A stretch of DNA of 64,000 nt from Emydura subglobosa (taxonomy: Eukaryota; Chordata; Testudines; Chelidae), in contig ML679989.1 of the NCBI GenBank assembly GCA_007922225.1, positions 19,303,570 to 19,367,569 of the forward strand, in the 5' to 3' direction. Below, in pieces: positions 11,723 to 24,199 of the stretch. The notes beneath the pieces are model-generated. The model saw only the letters and a program-made list of their open reading frames with translations, was not told where the DNA came from and searched no databases. Positions within the stretch are counted from its first letter, which is position 1. Each line of letters opens with the position of its first letter. The translations under genes were made by a program, and so were the position numbers.

Positions 11723-13349
11723 CTAACACAGAATAGAAGAAGGGGGGGGGGAGAAACAAAACAGAAATTAAATCCTCTTAAATGGCCTTTTTCTACTCCT
11801 GTATTTCATCCACGGAGTCAGTGCAGTTCAGCACCATAGAATAAGCCAGGTTCCCTTTTCCCGCTCCCTCATCTCCCAAGCTGCATTCACACAGGGAAAT
11901 ACCTGAGCATGCCCAGCCCTAGTGTACATAGATCCACAAGGCCTTTGTTATAACATGCTGATGTAACCTTTCGATGCACACCTGTCTTGCACCCTTGTCT
12001 GCTGAAACAAACCAATTGCTCAGTGGCATCCAAGCCTATGCGGTGTCTTAGAGAAACACAAGTGGCAGCCATTTTAAAAGCTTCAGCTTCTTTATTAGCT
12101 TTGAACTAGAGTGACGACAACACATTTCAAGCAGAAGCAGAAATGTTTCGCCTTTTTTTTTCAGTCCCTGCGTCTATGACCCCACCTGAGGGATGGAGAT
12201 TCCAGCATCACTGCAGGGTGCTGGGGTACACCAACCACACTTAGAACTAGCCTCAAGGGTTTCAAAATTTCAATCAAAAACAGCAAATGTTTTTTGACAA
12301 AATTTCCTGTGAAAATCATTCGGGCAGGGCTGGCTATGAGTGACCCGCTGCATACAGAGCAGCTTATGGCACGGACGTTGCCCGCTGCACCTTTCTGCCT
12401 GAGTAAGGCGCAGCACCGTCATGCCCACCCTACTCATGCAGTTGTAGGGCTGGATCTGCCAGGAGGGTTAGGAGGCGCGCTGGCTGCAGTCTGGGTTCCA
12501 GCTAGGGTAAAGAGGGCACTCACTTAGGATGGGGCAGACCCAGGTTCAAATCACAGCTCTGAGGCAGAGTCTCTGTATAAATAATCCCCGCTCTGGAGCA
12601 GGGACTTGAACTCAGATCACTCACATTGCAGGTGAGTGCCCTAGTCACCAGCTTATTAGGTACAAGTAAATCTTCCCTCACTCCCTGTATGAATTTCACC
12701 AGGAAAACAAAATTGTTTCGTTTCAGAAACGTCAAAATGAACCGTTCTGATATTTCCAAAAAATATTTTTTCACTCAAAACAAATTTGCCAAAATTGGCA
12801 CAAATTCTCAAAAGTTTTTTTTTTTTAATCTGAATCTGCCGTTTTCAGTGAAAAGAAGTTTCAGTGGAGAAGCTTCACCGAGATCACCTTTGAAGTCCAC
12901 TGCCCGGACACAGGAACAATAGCTCAGAACTGCACTGGCTGACAAGTCTAGTTGCATTTGGATCTCTGTAATCATCTCAGAGAGAAGCACACCAAAACTG
13001 GGCTCTGAGGTCAGAAACCAGAGGCAACCTGACCTTGCCTAGCCAAAGGCTAGACTGGCAATTTACCCTGAGGCCCAGAGCTATAACAAATCTGGAGTGA
13101 TCCTTCACTTTAATAGGAAGGCATAGCTTGCTGAGACTGCAGGTCCCAGCACAAGGGTGCTATCTCGATTCAAACACAGAGGCTGAAGCACATAGCTGGG
13201 CCTCACCTCCGTATTAAGGGTGAGGGTGGTTGTGTGCCATTGTAAGACCCCATAATAGCATTTGGCCCATGAATCACACTTTGTCTAACCCAACATAAAA
13301 CAAACACCATTTTCCAGCTGATTTGACAAGATACCAAAGCAGTACTCAC
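11723..13349 (-). other. ZNF618 intron, 1.6 kb
   Basis: Intron between the finger 2 exon and the 36-bp microexon. It holds a tRNA-derived SINE (about 12525-12665) followed by an A/T-rich TTTC/GAAA-type tract (about 12690-12860). Nothing else is recognised. Confidence 0.75.
12525..12665 (-). repeat. tRNA-derived SINE
   Basis: On the minus strand a Pol III-like A box region (GGTGACTAGGGCACTCACC) is followed about 30 bp later by a B box (GAGTTCAAGTCCCTG). A second B-box-like word (GATTTGAACCTGGG) lies some 60 bp further. This is the layout of a tRNA-derived SINE, not of a working tRNA, since no cloverleaf is completed. I do not name the family. Confidence 0.6.
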
Positions 13350-13439
13350 CATCCACAGCGTGCAGGTCCCTGTGCTCTTGGAAACAACTGTAGTATTTAT
13401 ATTTTTTCCCACAAATGTCACACGTGTACCTAAAATTGT
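13350..13439 (-). CDS. ZNF618: ZNF618 zinc finger 2 exon
   Basis: A 90-bp exon, phase 1 to phase 1, with acceptor TTCCTACAG before ACAATTTTA and donor GGATG before GTGAGT. It encodes NNFRYTCDICGKKYKYYS, then CFQEHRDLHAVD: a full C2H2 finger (C-x2-C-x12-H-x3-H) with all ligands present. The GKKYKYY core is shared with finger 1, so the two fingers are probably duplicates of each other. It follows a 29-kb intron. Confidence 0.97.
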
Positions 13440-14522
13440 CTGTAGGAAGAAGGAACAATTGATTTAGAAACACTGGGGTGAAAAGCAAGAGCTCCAGTGG
13501 ACATTTCTGTATCACAGGATCCATCCATTCACCCACATTTTCCCCAGATTCTCTCTCAAATCAACCACTGCTTTATCCCTGCCCAGGTGTGTGTCCTACA
13601 TTCTAGCTTAAGACATATTTCATGAATTTCAGTCAGAGGACAAGCCAGACAGTTCAGCTGTCCAACAAAGCCTGTCTAGGACCCACACAGCAATGGAGAG
13701 GGGCCAGAACAAACATGCTTCCCCTACGGCTGAAACTGGCCCAAGCATGCTGTGCGGGGGATTCTTTCAGAAGCTCAGAACTGAAACAGCAGGGTGGCTG
13801 TAGGTGAGGCTTGAGGTGCATTGGCAGGTCTGGGCAAGGACCCAAGACTGGAATACGGAAGAGTTGTTGGAGACCGTTGACAATACATTGACTAAGCTAG
13901 GCATGGGGTCAGCTTGCATGTGGAGTAATTTCCCTGTGAAGTGTAGTTCCACAGCTAGAGTGATTGTGACAACAGCACAGTCCTACCCCACAGATCTGTT
14001 CCGGGGGCATCTGTCAGATCTATTGGCTTTACCAGCAAAGATGTTTTACTGCTGTTTACAGTTAGTCTTGTTAGTTCTGCAGAGCCAACAAAGCTGAGGG
14101 CTGGTATCATGACCCTGCTGATGCTTGCTTACTTGGGACCCATGAAGCCCAGTCCCAGTTTGAAGCTCCACCCCTTTGTTCCTATTGGAGGAGTCCCGAA
14201 GCAGCTGACTGGCCCGCTGGCCCTACTTAAGCCTGCAGCAGGAACAGGAAGCTGTCTGAATTCCACCCTGCTCTGGACCGTGTGCTTCCAGCTCCCACTC
14301 CCACTCGCTGACCCGCTGTGACTCCTGGCATCTGATTTGTGGTTTTTATCTCCAGTTTGTCTCCAGCCTCTGACCCCATAGTATCCTGACCCAGCCTGAC
14401 TCTAGTTCTTGACTCATGGTTCGGATCTCCACTTCGCCTAACCTCCTGGTATCCTGACCCAGCGGACTCCTGTCTTGTGACTGTGGACTCTGGCTCTAAG
14501 TACTAGGACTGGCCACCCACAA

Positions 14523-14790
14523 CTTGGCAGTGACAGCTTGTCTACACTGGGAAATCACACTGGCATAGCTATGTCTTTCAGCAGTGTGAAAAATCCACAT
14601 TCCTAGGAGACGTAGCTATGCTAGCCTACCTCCTGGTGTAGGCAGTGGTAGGTCAACGGAACAATTCTGCTGTCAACCTAGCTACTGCCTCTCAGGGAGC
14701 TGGATAATCCTAAAATGGTGGGAGAACCCCTCCCGTCAGTGCAGGCAGAGTCTACACTGAAGTGTTACAACAGTGCAACTGCAACTCCTT
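14523..14790. mobile_element. MITE with TGTCTACACTG end
   Basis: Non-autonomous DNA-transposon-like sequence starting GCTTGTCTACACTGGG with internal inverted words such as ATAGCTATG and GTAGCTATG. A related but divergent end occurs at 17293 and 43620. The right end is less clear (AGAGTCTACACTGAAG near 14750). Probably hAT-type by its ends, but no transposase is encoded. Confidence 0.55.
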
Positions 14791-15029
14791 CCTAGCACTG
14801 AGGAATTGATCTGAGAAAGGACTGAGCAGAATCCGCTCTATGTGGAGAATACATTGGCATGCATAGGTTTAAGAGACAAGGCTCATACAGGTCAGATAGT
14901 ACCCAGTTCCAGAAGAGGAGGAGAAACTAGTATCATGCAAAGGGGATAAAAGGGAGGGAGTGAATGAAAGGCAGGTTATAAGATCAAGCCTCAGTCCAGG
15001 AAGGAAACTGAAATGAACAGAGAATGACT

Positions 15030-15625
15030 TAGCCTGAAGGCAATGCACTGGGGAAGTTCCAGAAGACTGGACAAAAGTTAATGTCGTGCCAATTTAAAAA
15101 AAAGGGTAAACAGGATGACCCAGGTAATTACAGGCATGTCAATCTGACATCCATCACAGGCAAGACAAAGGAGTGGCTGATATGGGACTCGATTAATAAA
15201 GAATTAAAGGAGGGTAAAGTAATTAATGCTAATCAACATGGGTTTATGGAAAATAGATCCTGTCAAAAGAACTTGATCTCTTTTTTTCTGATGAGATTAC
15301 AAGTTTGGTTGATAAAGGTAATAGTGTTGATGTAAACTACTTAAGACTTCTGTAATGTGTTTGATTTGGTATTGCACGACATTTTGATTAAAAAAACTAG
15401 AACAATATAAAATTAACATGGCATAGATTAAATGGATTAAAACTGGCTAGCTGATGGGTCTCAAAATGTAACTGTAAATGGGGAATCATCATCAAGCGAT
15501 GTGTTTCCAGGAGGGTCCCACAGACAGATCTGCTCTAGGAATCATTTGGGGACATTCTATGGCCTGGCTATATAGAAAGTCAGACTAGATGATCACAATG
15601 GTTCCTTGTGGCTTTGGAATCTGTG
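15030..15625 (+). mobile_element. CR1 LINE, internally deleted
   Basis: A sense CR1 fragment. It encodes reverse transcriptase pieces (GNYRHVNLTSITGKTKEWL, then NANQHGFMENRSCQKNLISF), loses frame near 15300, and then jumps to a later RT part and the 3' tail (GTCAGACTAGATGATCACAA, then GTTCCTTGTGGCTTTGGAAT). The catalytic region is missing, so it is dead. Confidence 0.88.
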
Positions 15626-16599
15626 AATCTACTAGCTTAAGACACAGGAAAAGCCCTCAGGAGAAATGTGCAGTCAGATAGAGAGATTCAGCTCACTCAA
15701 GCGCTAGAGCAGAAAGACTTCAATCACACAGAGTTTGATGGGGACAAAGCAGGGCAGGGCAGAAACACTGTGCACAAACTATCTACAAACCACTGTGTAA
15801 TCCTCAACTGACATCAGCGAAATAAATAAAGCCCTGCAAATCTGCAGATACCCGCTTTATGCCCACGGACCGTGTTTGCGGATTGGATGCGGACACACAT
15901 TTTTTATCCATGCAGGGCTCTAAAAATAAAGAAGACAGCTTGTGTTTCACTGTTAGAGAACCAGTCCTTGAAGGCCAGGCAGCGGTAATCTCAGACACTT
16001 TCCAGAATCTGCTGAGCGTACTGCACACATCCTGGGCTACCGTACGTTACAGGAGGACAGCATGCATTGTGTGCTGCATCCCAGGAGAACAAAGTTTCTC
16101 CCATTAGCAAGGGCACTGTTTCAGCTAAGAAAGCATGAGCTTCACAGAAGACAGCAGTGATATGTGACATTATGAAGAGGAATAAGAGTTCATCCCAAGG
16201 GGGATATAACTGATGAATCCCGCTCTCTGTCTAGAGAAATAACTCCTAGCAAGATGTGCAGCGTCTTGAAGGTGAAGAGGGTCCAGTACATTCAAAGAAC
16301 AGAAGGTCACATAGACGGCCGGCACTTTGGTGGTTAGGCTGACCCGTGGTCACATTTCCAAGGCTCCATCAGAGAGCCACTTTAACAGGAATAACCCTTT
16401 CCTTCTCCACGCTTTGAGAGCCCCTTCTGCAACAGACAACAGATAACACAACTTAACCGAGAAACCTCTACACGCTCAGTGGGAAGAGTGGAGATTTGTG
16501 CTGCTGCCACAGCAAGCCCAAGTGTTTGAACTGGCTGGGAAAGAGCACTCCAAGGGGGATGAAATGGCTACTGCCTTTGCTGGGGGTGAAGGCTTTTGG

Positions 16600-16840
16600 T
16601 CCTGATGCAGCTCCACCTTGTCTATGCTGACAATTTTAGGGACCCTTTCCATCATTGCTCTAGCACTGATGCAGCTTCACCAGCCCTAGCAGCAATGGGG
16701 CAGATAGTGTAGACAGCATTTTATCAAAATGTCACTTACACTTGCTCTGAGCAGGATCACACCATACAGTAGTAAAAATACTGGACAATGATCTATACAC
16801 TACCACCTTGCCAGCATCAGTCAAGCTGCACCCATGCTAG
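16600..16840. repeat. Possible MITE relic
   Basis: A roughly 240-bp segment with repeated and inverted short words: ATTGCTCTAGCA (near 16655) against TGCTAGAGCAAT (near 16835), and GTCTATGCTGAC against GTGTAGACAGCA. The inverted layout suggests a folded or palindromic DNA transposon remnant. No family is assigned. Confidence 0.4.
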
Positions 16841-17292
16841 AGCAATGATATGTATCATGCAAAGGTTATCTGTTATACTGCAACCTGACCCTTTGAATGG
16901 TACCGTGCAGAGGGGAAAAAACCACCTAAGCCCACGGAAGGCTGACAATTATACCAGAGAAATTATTTTCATGAAGAGCTTTGTTTATTAATTAAGAATG
17001 TCTGGGAACACAGAGTGCATTACTCAATGCACGTTACACTAACAGCCATTTTCACAGCTTAACCAAACACTTGGGGAAAGAGATTAGTTGTTCTAAACAT
17101 GCAGAGACTCGGTCCCATACTTCATTGGTATTCGCAACAACCATGCAAAGAGCAGAGTCCTTGCTCTAGACCAAACCATGGAGCTCCTGTCACCACAATG
17201 AGACTGACTCACACACAAGTAAAGAAATCCAGTGCTAAAGTCAAGCCCTAGCAAACACCACTCGTCCTTAATTCTGATAATTTAACCCAACT

Positions 17293-17592
17293 AGGGGCAT
17301 GTCTACACTGCCCGGGCTGTGCCGGCGCTGCAGGATCGATTCCGCAGGATTGATTGAGCAGGCTGTGGAAACCTGCTCAATCGATCCTGGAAGTGCTCTC
17401 CAGTAGACACGGTAAATCCACCCCCATGAAAAGCATAGGGCTGCATTGACCGGAGGGCATTTCCTGTCGGCGCAGCGCAGCGGAGATGCCGCAGTAAGTG
17501 AAAGTTAGTAAGTCGACAGGAGTTAAACAAGCTACACTACACAGCTTGCATAGCTCCTGTCAACGGCCGCCGGCAATGTAGACCAGGCTTAG
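17293..17592. mobile_element. MITE with inverted TCTACACTGCC ends
   Basis: About 300 bp bounded by inverted ends: GCATGTCTACACTGCC on the left and GGCAATGTAGACCAGGC on the right. The interior is GC-rich and contains further inverted words (CAGGATCGATTCCGCAGG region; GTCGACAGGAG against CTCCTGTCAACGG). It has no coding capacity. It is a hAT-like MITE by general appearance. Confidence 0.65.
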
Positions 17593-18023
17593 GGCAGAGA
17601 TCCAAGATCAGTGAAGGGGCTGCATTTCTGGGAAGCAGTGACTTATGGTGTGTACCTCCAAGATGGTTTTACATACCAAACCATCATATAAGTGTATTTA
17701 AATAATTCAGGCACATGTATTTCCATGACATTGACACAGCGCCATGTTCTAACATTTATTAGTGGAGACGATAAATGCAGAAATAGCAACTGGGGTGATA
17801 CAGAACAATCATTTGCTGAGTGAAAGAGACTTGAAATAAGGACGGTTTGCTGTTGCAGTGTCCCAGAGGTGCAGATGCAGATATTTAGCTACTCAGAGAG
17901 GCAATTCTAGGAAAGCAGACAGGATTTCTGCCACCGTCCTTCCTGGCCTCCTCCTTGTTCATGTAAGCAAACCCATAGCTCTGGGAGAGCAACACACAGC
18001 AGCCGGGGCTCTATGTGCAGATT

Positions 18024-18134
18024 AGGGTGACCAGATAGCAAGTAAAAAGGTGTTGGCGGGTAATGGGTGCCTATATAAGAAAAAGCTCCAAATATTGGGA
18101 TTGTCTCTATAAAATTAGGACATCTGGTCACCCT
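18024..18134 (+). mobile_element. 111-bp MITE with 9-bp target duplication
   Basis: A short element with inverted ends AGGGTGACCAGATA and TCTGGTCACCCT. It is flanked on both sides by the identical 9-mer GTGCAGATT (18015-18023 and 18135-18143), an apparent target-site duplication. A second, inverted copy lies at 39678-39798. It encodes nothing and would have been moved by a transposase supplied elsewhere. Confidence 0.8.
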
Positions 18135-18477
18135 GTGCAGATTGACCCTATCCCAAATAATACAGCTTCAGGGTTTTCTGTGTGAATATTTTAAGAATGG
18201 GAAGATTACAGACATGGAGAAAGGCAGGAATCAAAACCAGGCTTCAGGTGTAGGATGGGTTCACTCATGAGCAGCCCTGTTAAGTTCATCACACTGTCCT
18301 GAGTCAACCTGCAACCGTTCAGGATCCTCACAGAAATCCTCAGCAGTGGGTAGAATCATGGATACCCTGGCAACTGCAGTCCTAAGTGAGTGAGGTACAG
18401 ACAGAACAAGGTTCTCAAAGGCCATCAACACACCTACTTTTTTTTTTTAAAAGGTTACAGATTTAAGATTCAGAGGG

Positions 18478-18525
18478 GTAGCCGTGTTAGTCTGTATACA
18501 GCAAAAACAACAAGAGTTCTGTAGA
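18478..18525 (+). repeat. Interspersed repeat fragment
   Basis: The string CAGAGGGGTAGCCGTGTTAG followed by TCTGTATACAGCAAAAACAA is a widespread sauropsid interspersed-repeat end, recognised from general experience. I cannot name the family with certainty. Confidence 0.5.
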
Positions 18526-18539
18526 TTTAAGATTATTAT

Positions 18540-18620
18540 TTTACTTATACTGAAACAGTCCTAGGGCCCCATTGTGCAAAGTGCTGGACAAACACATAGT
18601 AAGACATGATCCTGGCCCCA
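18540..18620. repeat. Ancient SINE-tail-like fragment
   Basis: The words CCCCATTGTGCAAAGTGCTG and GATCCTGGCCCCAGGGGCTT resemble the tail seen at 50217-50310 (CCCATTGTGTTAGGTGCTGT). Both look like remnants of one old repeat family. Confidence 0.45.
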
Positions 18621-19223
18621 GGGGCTTGCAACATGTGGAATATCCTCAAATAAAAAGGCCAATGACTGGAAGATTTGTTCCTCACAAGACTATGAAATGT
18701 CACTGCCGTCACTACAGTTGGGGCTGACGGATCATAAGATGTCCTATGGGAATGTCAGGAAACCTCCTGGTGCTCAGCTGAGATCACTTCTGGTGCTTTT
18801 TTGGCAGATGGTTCACTGAAGTGACCAAAAGTCGCACTGGTGATAATCACAGAGGGCTAGAACTGACTAGTAATTATCCCAAAGTAGCTGAGGAAAGTAT
18901 CTTCTTGCCTGCGCTGTCAATCTTTCTGGGGATCAAAGCATGTAACAGGTGATGATGGAGAAAAGGATCCACCATATTCTTGTGGTACCAGATAGAATCC
19001 ATCATCTGTATGTACCAGAGGAGAGGTCAATGCTGGAGTGACCCACTGATCCTATACCTCCCAGATTTCAACCCACCACTGTATCCTGGGCATAGACTGT
19101 CCGGGTAGCCTCCAATGAAGATGATCCAAACCCCACCCATCACTTCCTGGCAACAGCAAGGAGGCTGGACGGATGTGTAGAGCAGAGAACATCCCCATAT
19201 TCCACTGCAGCAGCAAGAAGACT

Positions 19224-19915
19224 CTAGAGGAAAGAGATAGAGTGACCCTTCTCCCTTCCAGCAGCTAGAGGGGGATTTGGAAGGTGGAGTTTCAAATGTA
19301 TAAGATACTCATTAGTAAGTGGATAGCATGAAACTCCCCAAGCAGGGTCCAAGGACAGAACTCCTGAATAAATCCTAGCCCCTTCACCTTCCCAGTAGCA
19401 GCTCGGCAGGTGAGGTGGGGCTATGCTTCTCAGAACGCTGTAACTATCTCGCTCAGCTGGCTCCAAAGTCACATGCACACTGACTCCAGTGGAATCACTG
19501 GAAGATAAAAGGTCAGAAGAGGCCCAGGGAAGTAGCAGTGCAGGACTGGAGTAAGCAGTATGCGGCTGCTGGGATTAGAGTCCTTGGGTTAGAACCTGGA
19601 GTAGTGGGGGGAGGGAGGGAGGGCTGGGCTCCCCTACCAACAACAGGTAAAGTGGCATAAACCCCAACAAGGGGACAGGGTTTATTTGGGAGCCTGAACA
19701 AGGGGATGAATTCAAATGGTCCAGAGCTGAGGCTGAAGACCCTACCGAGGGCAAACAGCCTATTTACTGGACTCATTAATATCCCAGAAGGTATTAGACT
19801 CCGACCGGGCCGGAGGGCTACGCCACTGAAGTTGGTCGGCAGCCTACAGGGGTACCAGGGGTGAGAAAAGGACTGTGATACCAAACCCAGCCGCTCAGAG
19901 GAACTCAAGGGCAAA
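19224..19915. repeat. Unclassified repeat-like block
   Basis: A GC-richer block with a long minus-strand open frame (19513-19914) that has no recognisable domain and a composition (Pro, Leu, Ser) typical of chance. Local features such as GGAGGGAGGGAGGGCTGG suggest an old LTR or other repeat. I cannot support a gene here. Confidence 0.3.
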
Positions 19916-20839
19916 ATGAAAAGAAAGACGCTGAAGAGGAAAGCATCAAGGACACCATATGTGAGTCAAGCCAGCTGCACCTTCAGGGGTTAAAAACGAA
20001 CAGAAGGATGACTTTATGCCCTTGGAATCCTCCCAGGGGAAGCGGCAAGTGTCACTGCTTGCAAGGAAAATTGCACAGCTCAGTGCCAACAGCGCTATAT
20101 TGCACGAGTGGGAATATGCAGAGGCCACTTAAGAATTTTCATTTATGAAGGATAATGATAAAAATGGCCTAAACAATTCTTTTAAAAATTACGCATGGCA
20201 GCAGAATTTTTGTGTGGCTAAATAATGCCTGAGTTGAGATCATTCAGGACAAAGGAAAAATTCTGACACAGGGTACTAAATTTCTTAAAGGACCCATTTA
20301 AAAATGAATTTAAAACCTATAAACGAAGTAAGCTAACAATAATGTATTTACTTGTAAATCCTCAGAATATTCCTCTGTGCTCGAGTAAATGCTATTATTT
20401 GGGGAGGATATAGCATATTTTTCATATATAACAAGCATACCAAAACCCTTCTGTAAGTGCAAAACAGAATTTAGCCTGAACTATGGAGCCATGATTGGCT
20501 CTTACATAATAAAGAGACATTTTTATCCCTTTTGGAATCAAAAGAACCTGGGTAAGGTAGGATATCTTTGACTGATTTCCCCACTTACTAGAAAAAAAAA
20601 TATAATCATGGTGGTGGGGTTTTTTCCCAAGGAAAAGAAAATATTGACTTTTTTCCTATTCAGTTGTCTTGATTAGAGCTGTTTGCCATTGTCACTATGG
20701 TTTCTGGTTCTCCTTCTTGGTGGGGCTTCTTTGGGTAATACTGGCCAAGGTGGAAAGAGAAACCCAAGAACTAAATGAGATTAGAACTGTAATGACCAAA
20801 GCTGAGGGGTTTCCCCTCTGAAGTCTAATCTTCCTCCTT

Positions 20840-22630
20840 GGGCAGTTCTAGCCAGGGCCCAAGCATAATTTTTTCGGGCCCAGTACAAACTTGTATCACG
20901 GGCCCCCTCCCACACACATACCACAATCGCTCATCCAAGACATACAATCTCATGAACCATGAAAGAAGTTTGAATTCTGAAATTACTGTTACATATTCTA
21001 CATTTCTGAAAAATGCCCCTCCTTTGCTATTTTTATTTAACATAACACCCAGCCTGAGAGTCCTACAAGTTTGCTGACTATTTTGTAACTTTTTCTTTAT
21101 TATAAAGGTATTATATCCTGTCAATATCTTGATATTTTTATTCTAATGGACCAATGTGACTGCAAACTTTTTATAATTAGGCCAATTAACTTTAAAGCTT
21201 TATTTTTTGGGCCTTTTTCAGTGCAAAATCATGAATTAGCCTCCCAAAGTCAATTTCTCTTGCAAGTTCATACTTAACAGACAAGATAGCTAGGTGGCTT
21301 TACCGGTCTTGCCCCATTGTAGAACGCCTGCAGTTTTTGATGAGTGCTAGTTTGCTGAAACGTCTTTCAGCTTCTGCCACAGTCACTGGCAGTGTGCAAA
21401 AATCCATAGGGCTATGCACACTTCACTGAAAATTAGTTGCAGTTGTTTTTTGTAAATCTCATTTAATAAGATAAATGGGGGTAGTTCATATTCTTTTCCA
21501 AAAGTAGACGAAGATTTTTTTCAGTTGCAACATTTCACAAGGAAAATTCTCAGAAAGATCTGTAGGATACTTGTGAAGTAGACATTAAAAAGCTTCTTCC
21601 CAGTTCCCGAGGCTCCAGTGTCTCATATTTTAGGACTGAACGGAATGTCAAAGAAATGTTATTGGTTGCTTTGAATCTGTGCTCTAATTCGCAGATGACA
21701 TGGTTCAAAGTTGCATCGAAAACATTCCTTCTGAATAAAGACTCTGGTTCATTTTCAGAGATGGTAGAACATGATTCCTCAGGCTCAGATGTCTCATCAT
21801 GAAATCTTTTCCATTTTGTTCATCTGCTTCCCTAGTTCGTATATTACCTGGCTGCAGAAAGGCCTTGTCTGATTTGAAAAACTGGAGGATAAATTGGTGT
21901 CCTTTAGCTTCTTTTAGTTCCCTTTCTTTTACCTCCTTACGTTTCTGGCTGCCTGATTTGTATTTATAGCCACCACCAGACATGGCAGTATGTGTGTGTG
22001 TGTGTGTGTGTGTGTGAGTGAATTAGACACTTACTCACATGTATTTTGGGCCGCAAATCCTACCAGAGGAAGCAGCAGCACCGGCTCCCACTGTCTTATG
22101 GTGCTTTGCTTTGCCCCGCCCACCAGCTGTCCCGCCCTCCTGCCTGTGCACAAGGAACTCTGGGACTGGTAGTTCTTGATCGTGAGATGATAGACCATGT
22201 CACAGAGAGGAGCACAAATCCCTCTGTCTCTCAGTCTCAAACGACAAGTCCTAGTTTAACTGCACAAGCACACACTCTCTGGTCTAGAGATGGGCCTGGG
22301 CTGGGCCAGCAGGCCCACCAACTCACTGTTCACAATGTTGCTTGAGACTGCGCTAACACTGCTTCCGATTGGCACCAGCAAATCTCACAAGATCTGGACA
22401 ATAGATACATAGATACAGGGAAATAAGTTTCTATAAATATCCTCAGGCATGAGCTACAATTTAGCCTCAAGCTTTTCCTCATGGTAATGGGGGTTGCAGC
22501 CTGGGCCGGGTCCCCCAGGGCCTCCAGCCCCCAGTAAAGTGTACCCTTCTCCGCCCCCCTCTCCCCCCAAATGTGGGGGCCCTGGTTTTGGCCTTCCTCC
22601 AGGGCTTAGTTGACTTAGTCCTGACAGGGG
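20840..22630 (-). pseudogene. Decayed hAT transposon, ZMYM1-like transposase
   Basis: On the minus strand an N-terminal open frame (21983-21705) starts MSGGGYKYKSGSQKRKEVKE, the usual Lys-rich beginning of ZMYM-type hAT transposases. Further left (21386-21330) is VTVAEAERRFSKLALIKNC, the hallmark of the C-terminal hAT dimerisation domain, followed by a frame containing a stop. The central catalytic region (RNase H-like) is missing between these parts, so this is an internally deleted, dead copy. GGCCC-rich ends near 20860 and 22590 may be the terminal sequences, but inverted repeats could not be confirmed. A (TG)n run lies just right of the start codon. Confidence 0.8.
21989..22017 (+). repeat. 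(TG)n microsatellite
   Basis: About 14 tandem TG units directly upstream (minus-strand sense) of the hAT N-terminal frame. Confidence 0.95.
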
Positions 22631-24199
22631 TAGGGTTACAGAAGGTTATACAAAAACACTGATCAAAACTTGTTTCCCTCAATTAAAATGTACAGAAATC
22701 TGCAGAAGAAATTGAATAGTGTCCTACAAAAAAGATCAAATTAAAACTGACCTGTAGGGATGTAGGACGCTCCTTAATACTATTACCTAAAATAATACAA
22801 GGCCTCCAACACTGAGGAGAGATCTGAAGAAGATAGTCCTCTTGCTGTTCTGTATTGGTTATTATAAGAGATTTGAAATGTGAAAACGTCTAGAATTCTT
22901 CAAGAGAAGAGGAATCAGTAGATAATATGAGCTGCTGGATTCTTGTAATTGTTTTTCAGTTTGTAAGTAACAGTGATGGAATTTTGCAATGGATTAAAAA
23001 AGGTCACCGAATTTTAGGGTCACCAAATTTTACTGTTTCCAGAAATAGTCAAAGTGCAGTTGAGTTAGCAAAGATTCAGGCGTAAGGAAGAACTTGCAAA
23101 AAACTGGGGCTAGTATACATCTTTCCCCCTGCTAAATTTCAAGCAACATTGGAAGATGATGGCAATATCTTTTACTAAACATGAGCGGAGAGAATTTTTT
23201 TAGCTTCAAAACAAGTTTTACTGGCATTTCTGGAATAAACTGGTGAACCAGATTAAGAGTTAGAATTTATTAAACTGGAATAAATAGATTTTACAGTCTA
23301 GGGACTTTATATAAAATTTGTTGCCAAGAGTCAATGTCTGATTGTCTATGCATAGTAACTCAGGGCTAATCAATACAGTCTGTGTGACAGGGATTTCAGG
23401 ATTTTTTTTTTAAGTGCATATTACCAATTCTGTGGCAGACGATACTACATCATATGTGATTATCAGCATTTATAAACATTTTCTTTAAACCCGTAATGCT
23501 AGCACTTTTCTTCTCAACCCCAGAGTCTCTGGAATTTCACGTACAGGGTGGATGAAACACATCAGGGCCTTGTGACCTTTAGGATGCAGCATCTGCATGA
23601 ACTATAAAATCTTTAATATGTTTGCAACATGCAATAGTGTGGACAGATGCTTACAAAAAATTCTTAAATTCATTTTGATCCACTTAGAGAAGCGATTAGG
23701 AGAATCCTAGCTCTGACAGAGAAATCAGAAGAATAAAATCCAATCCCCCATGTGAAAAATAGGTACCAGAAATTATAGCTATGTATAGTGTCAACCCAGC
23801 GAATGATTGTGGCTGGCAGGAGATGCCTCCTGGGAGTCAGACCTCGTGGTTGGAGAAGAGGCTGAAGCCATACATAGGGCATAGGGTTGGGACTGCACCA
23901 AGGGTGGCACTAGAATTAAGATCTGGGGACAGGCTGGGATCAGAACCCAGAGTGCTTCTCTGGGCCATAAACTTCCCAATCTACAAGGCCCAGGAGGTTC
24001 CCTCAGAGGATCTTGGAATTGAGGATTTGGTTTACCAGGTATTCTTCCTGACCTGGCACCATGACTGGAGGAGGAGGGACCAGAGTTTGTCCCATTAGGG
24101 AGTGGGGGGGGAGGTGATTTTTCAGTAGGGAGCCATGGAACCAAGGGTGTACTCACATTGTGGGGGATAGCTGGAGGCGGAAAATGAATGGGTTAATTT

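Noticed and set aside
12525..12665. Functional tRNA gene
   Set aside because: A and B boxes are present but no complete cloverleaf or terminator is seen, and it sits in a repeat context, so it is a SINE.
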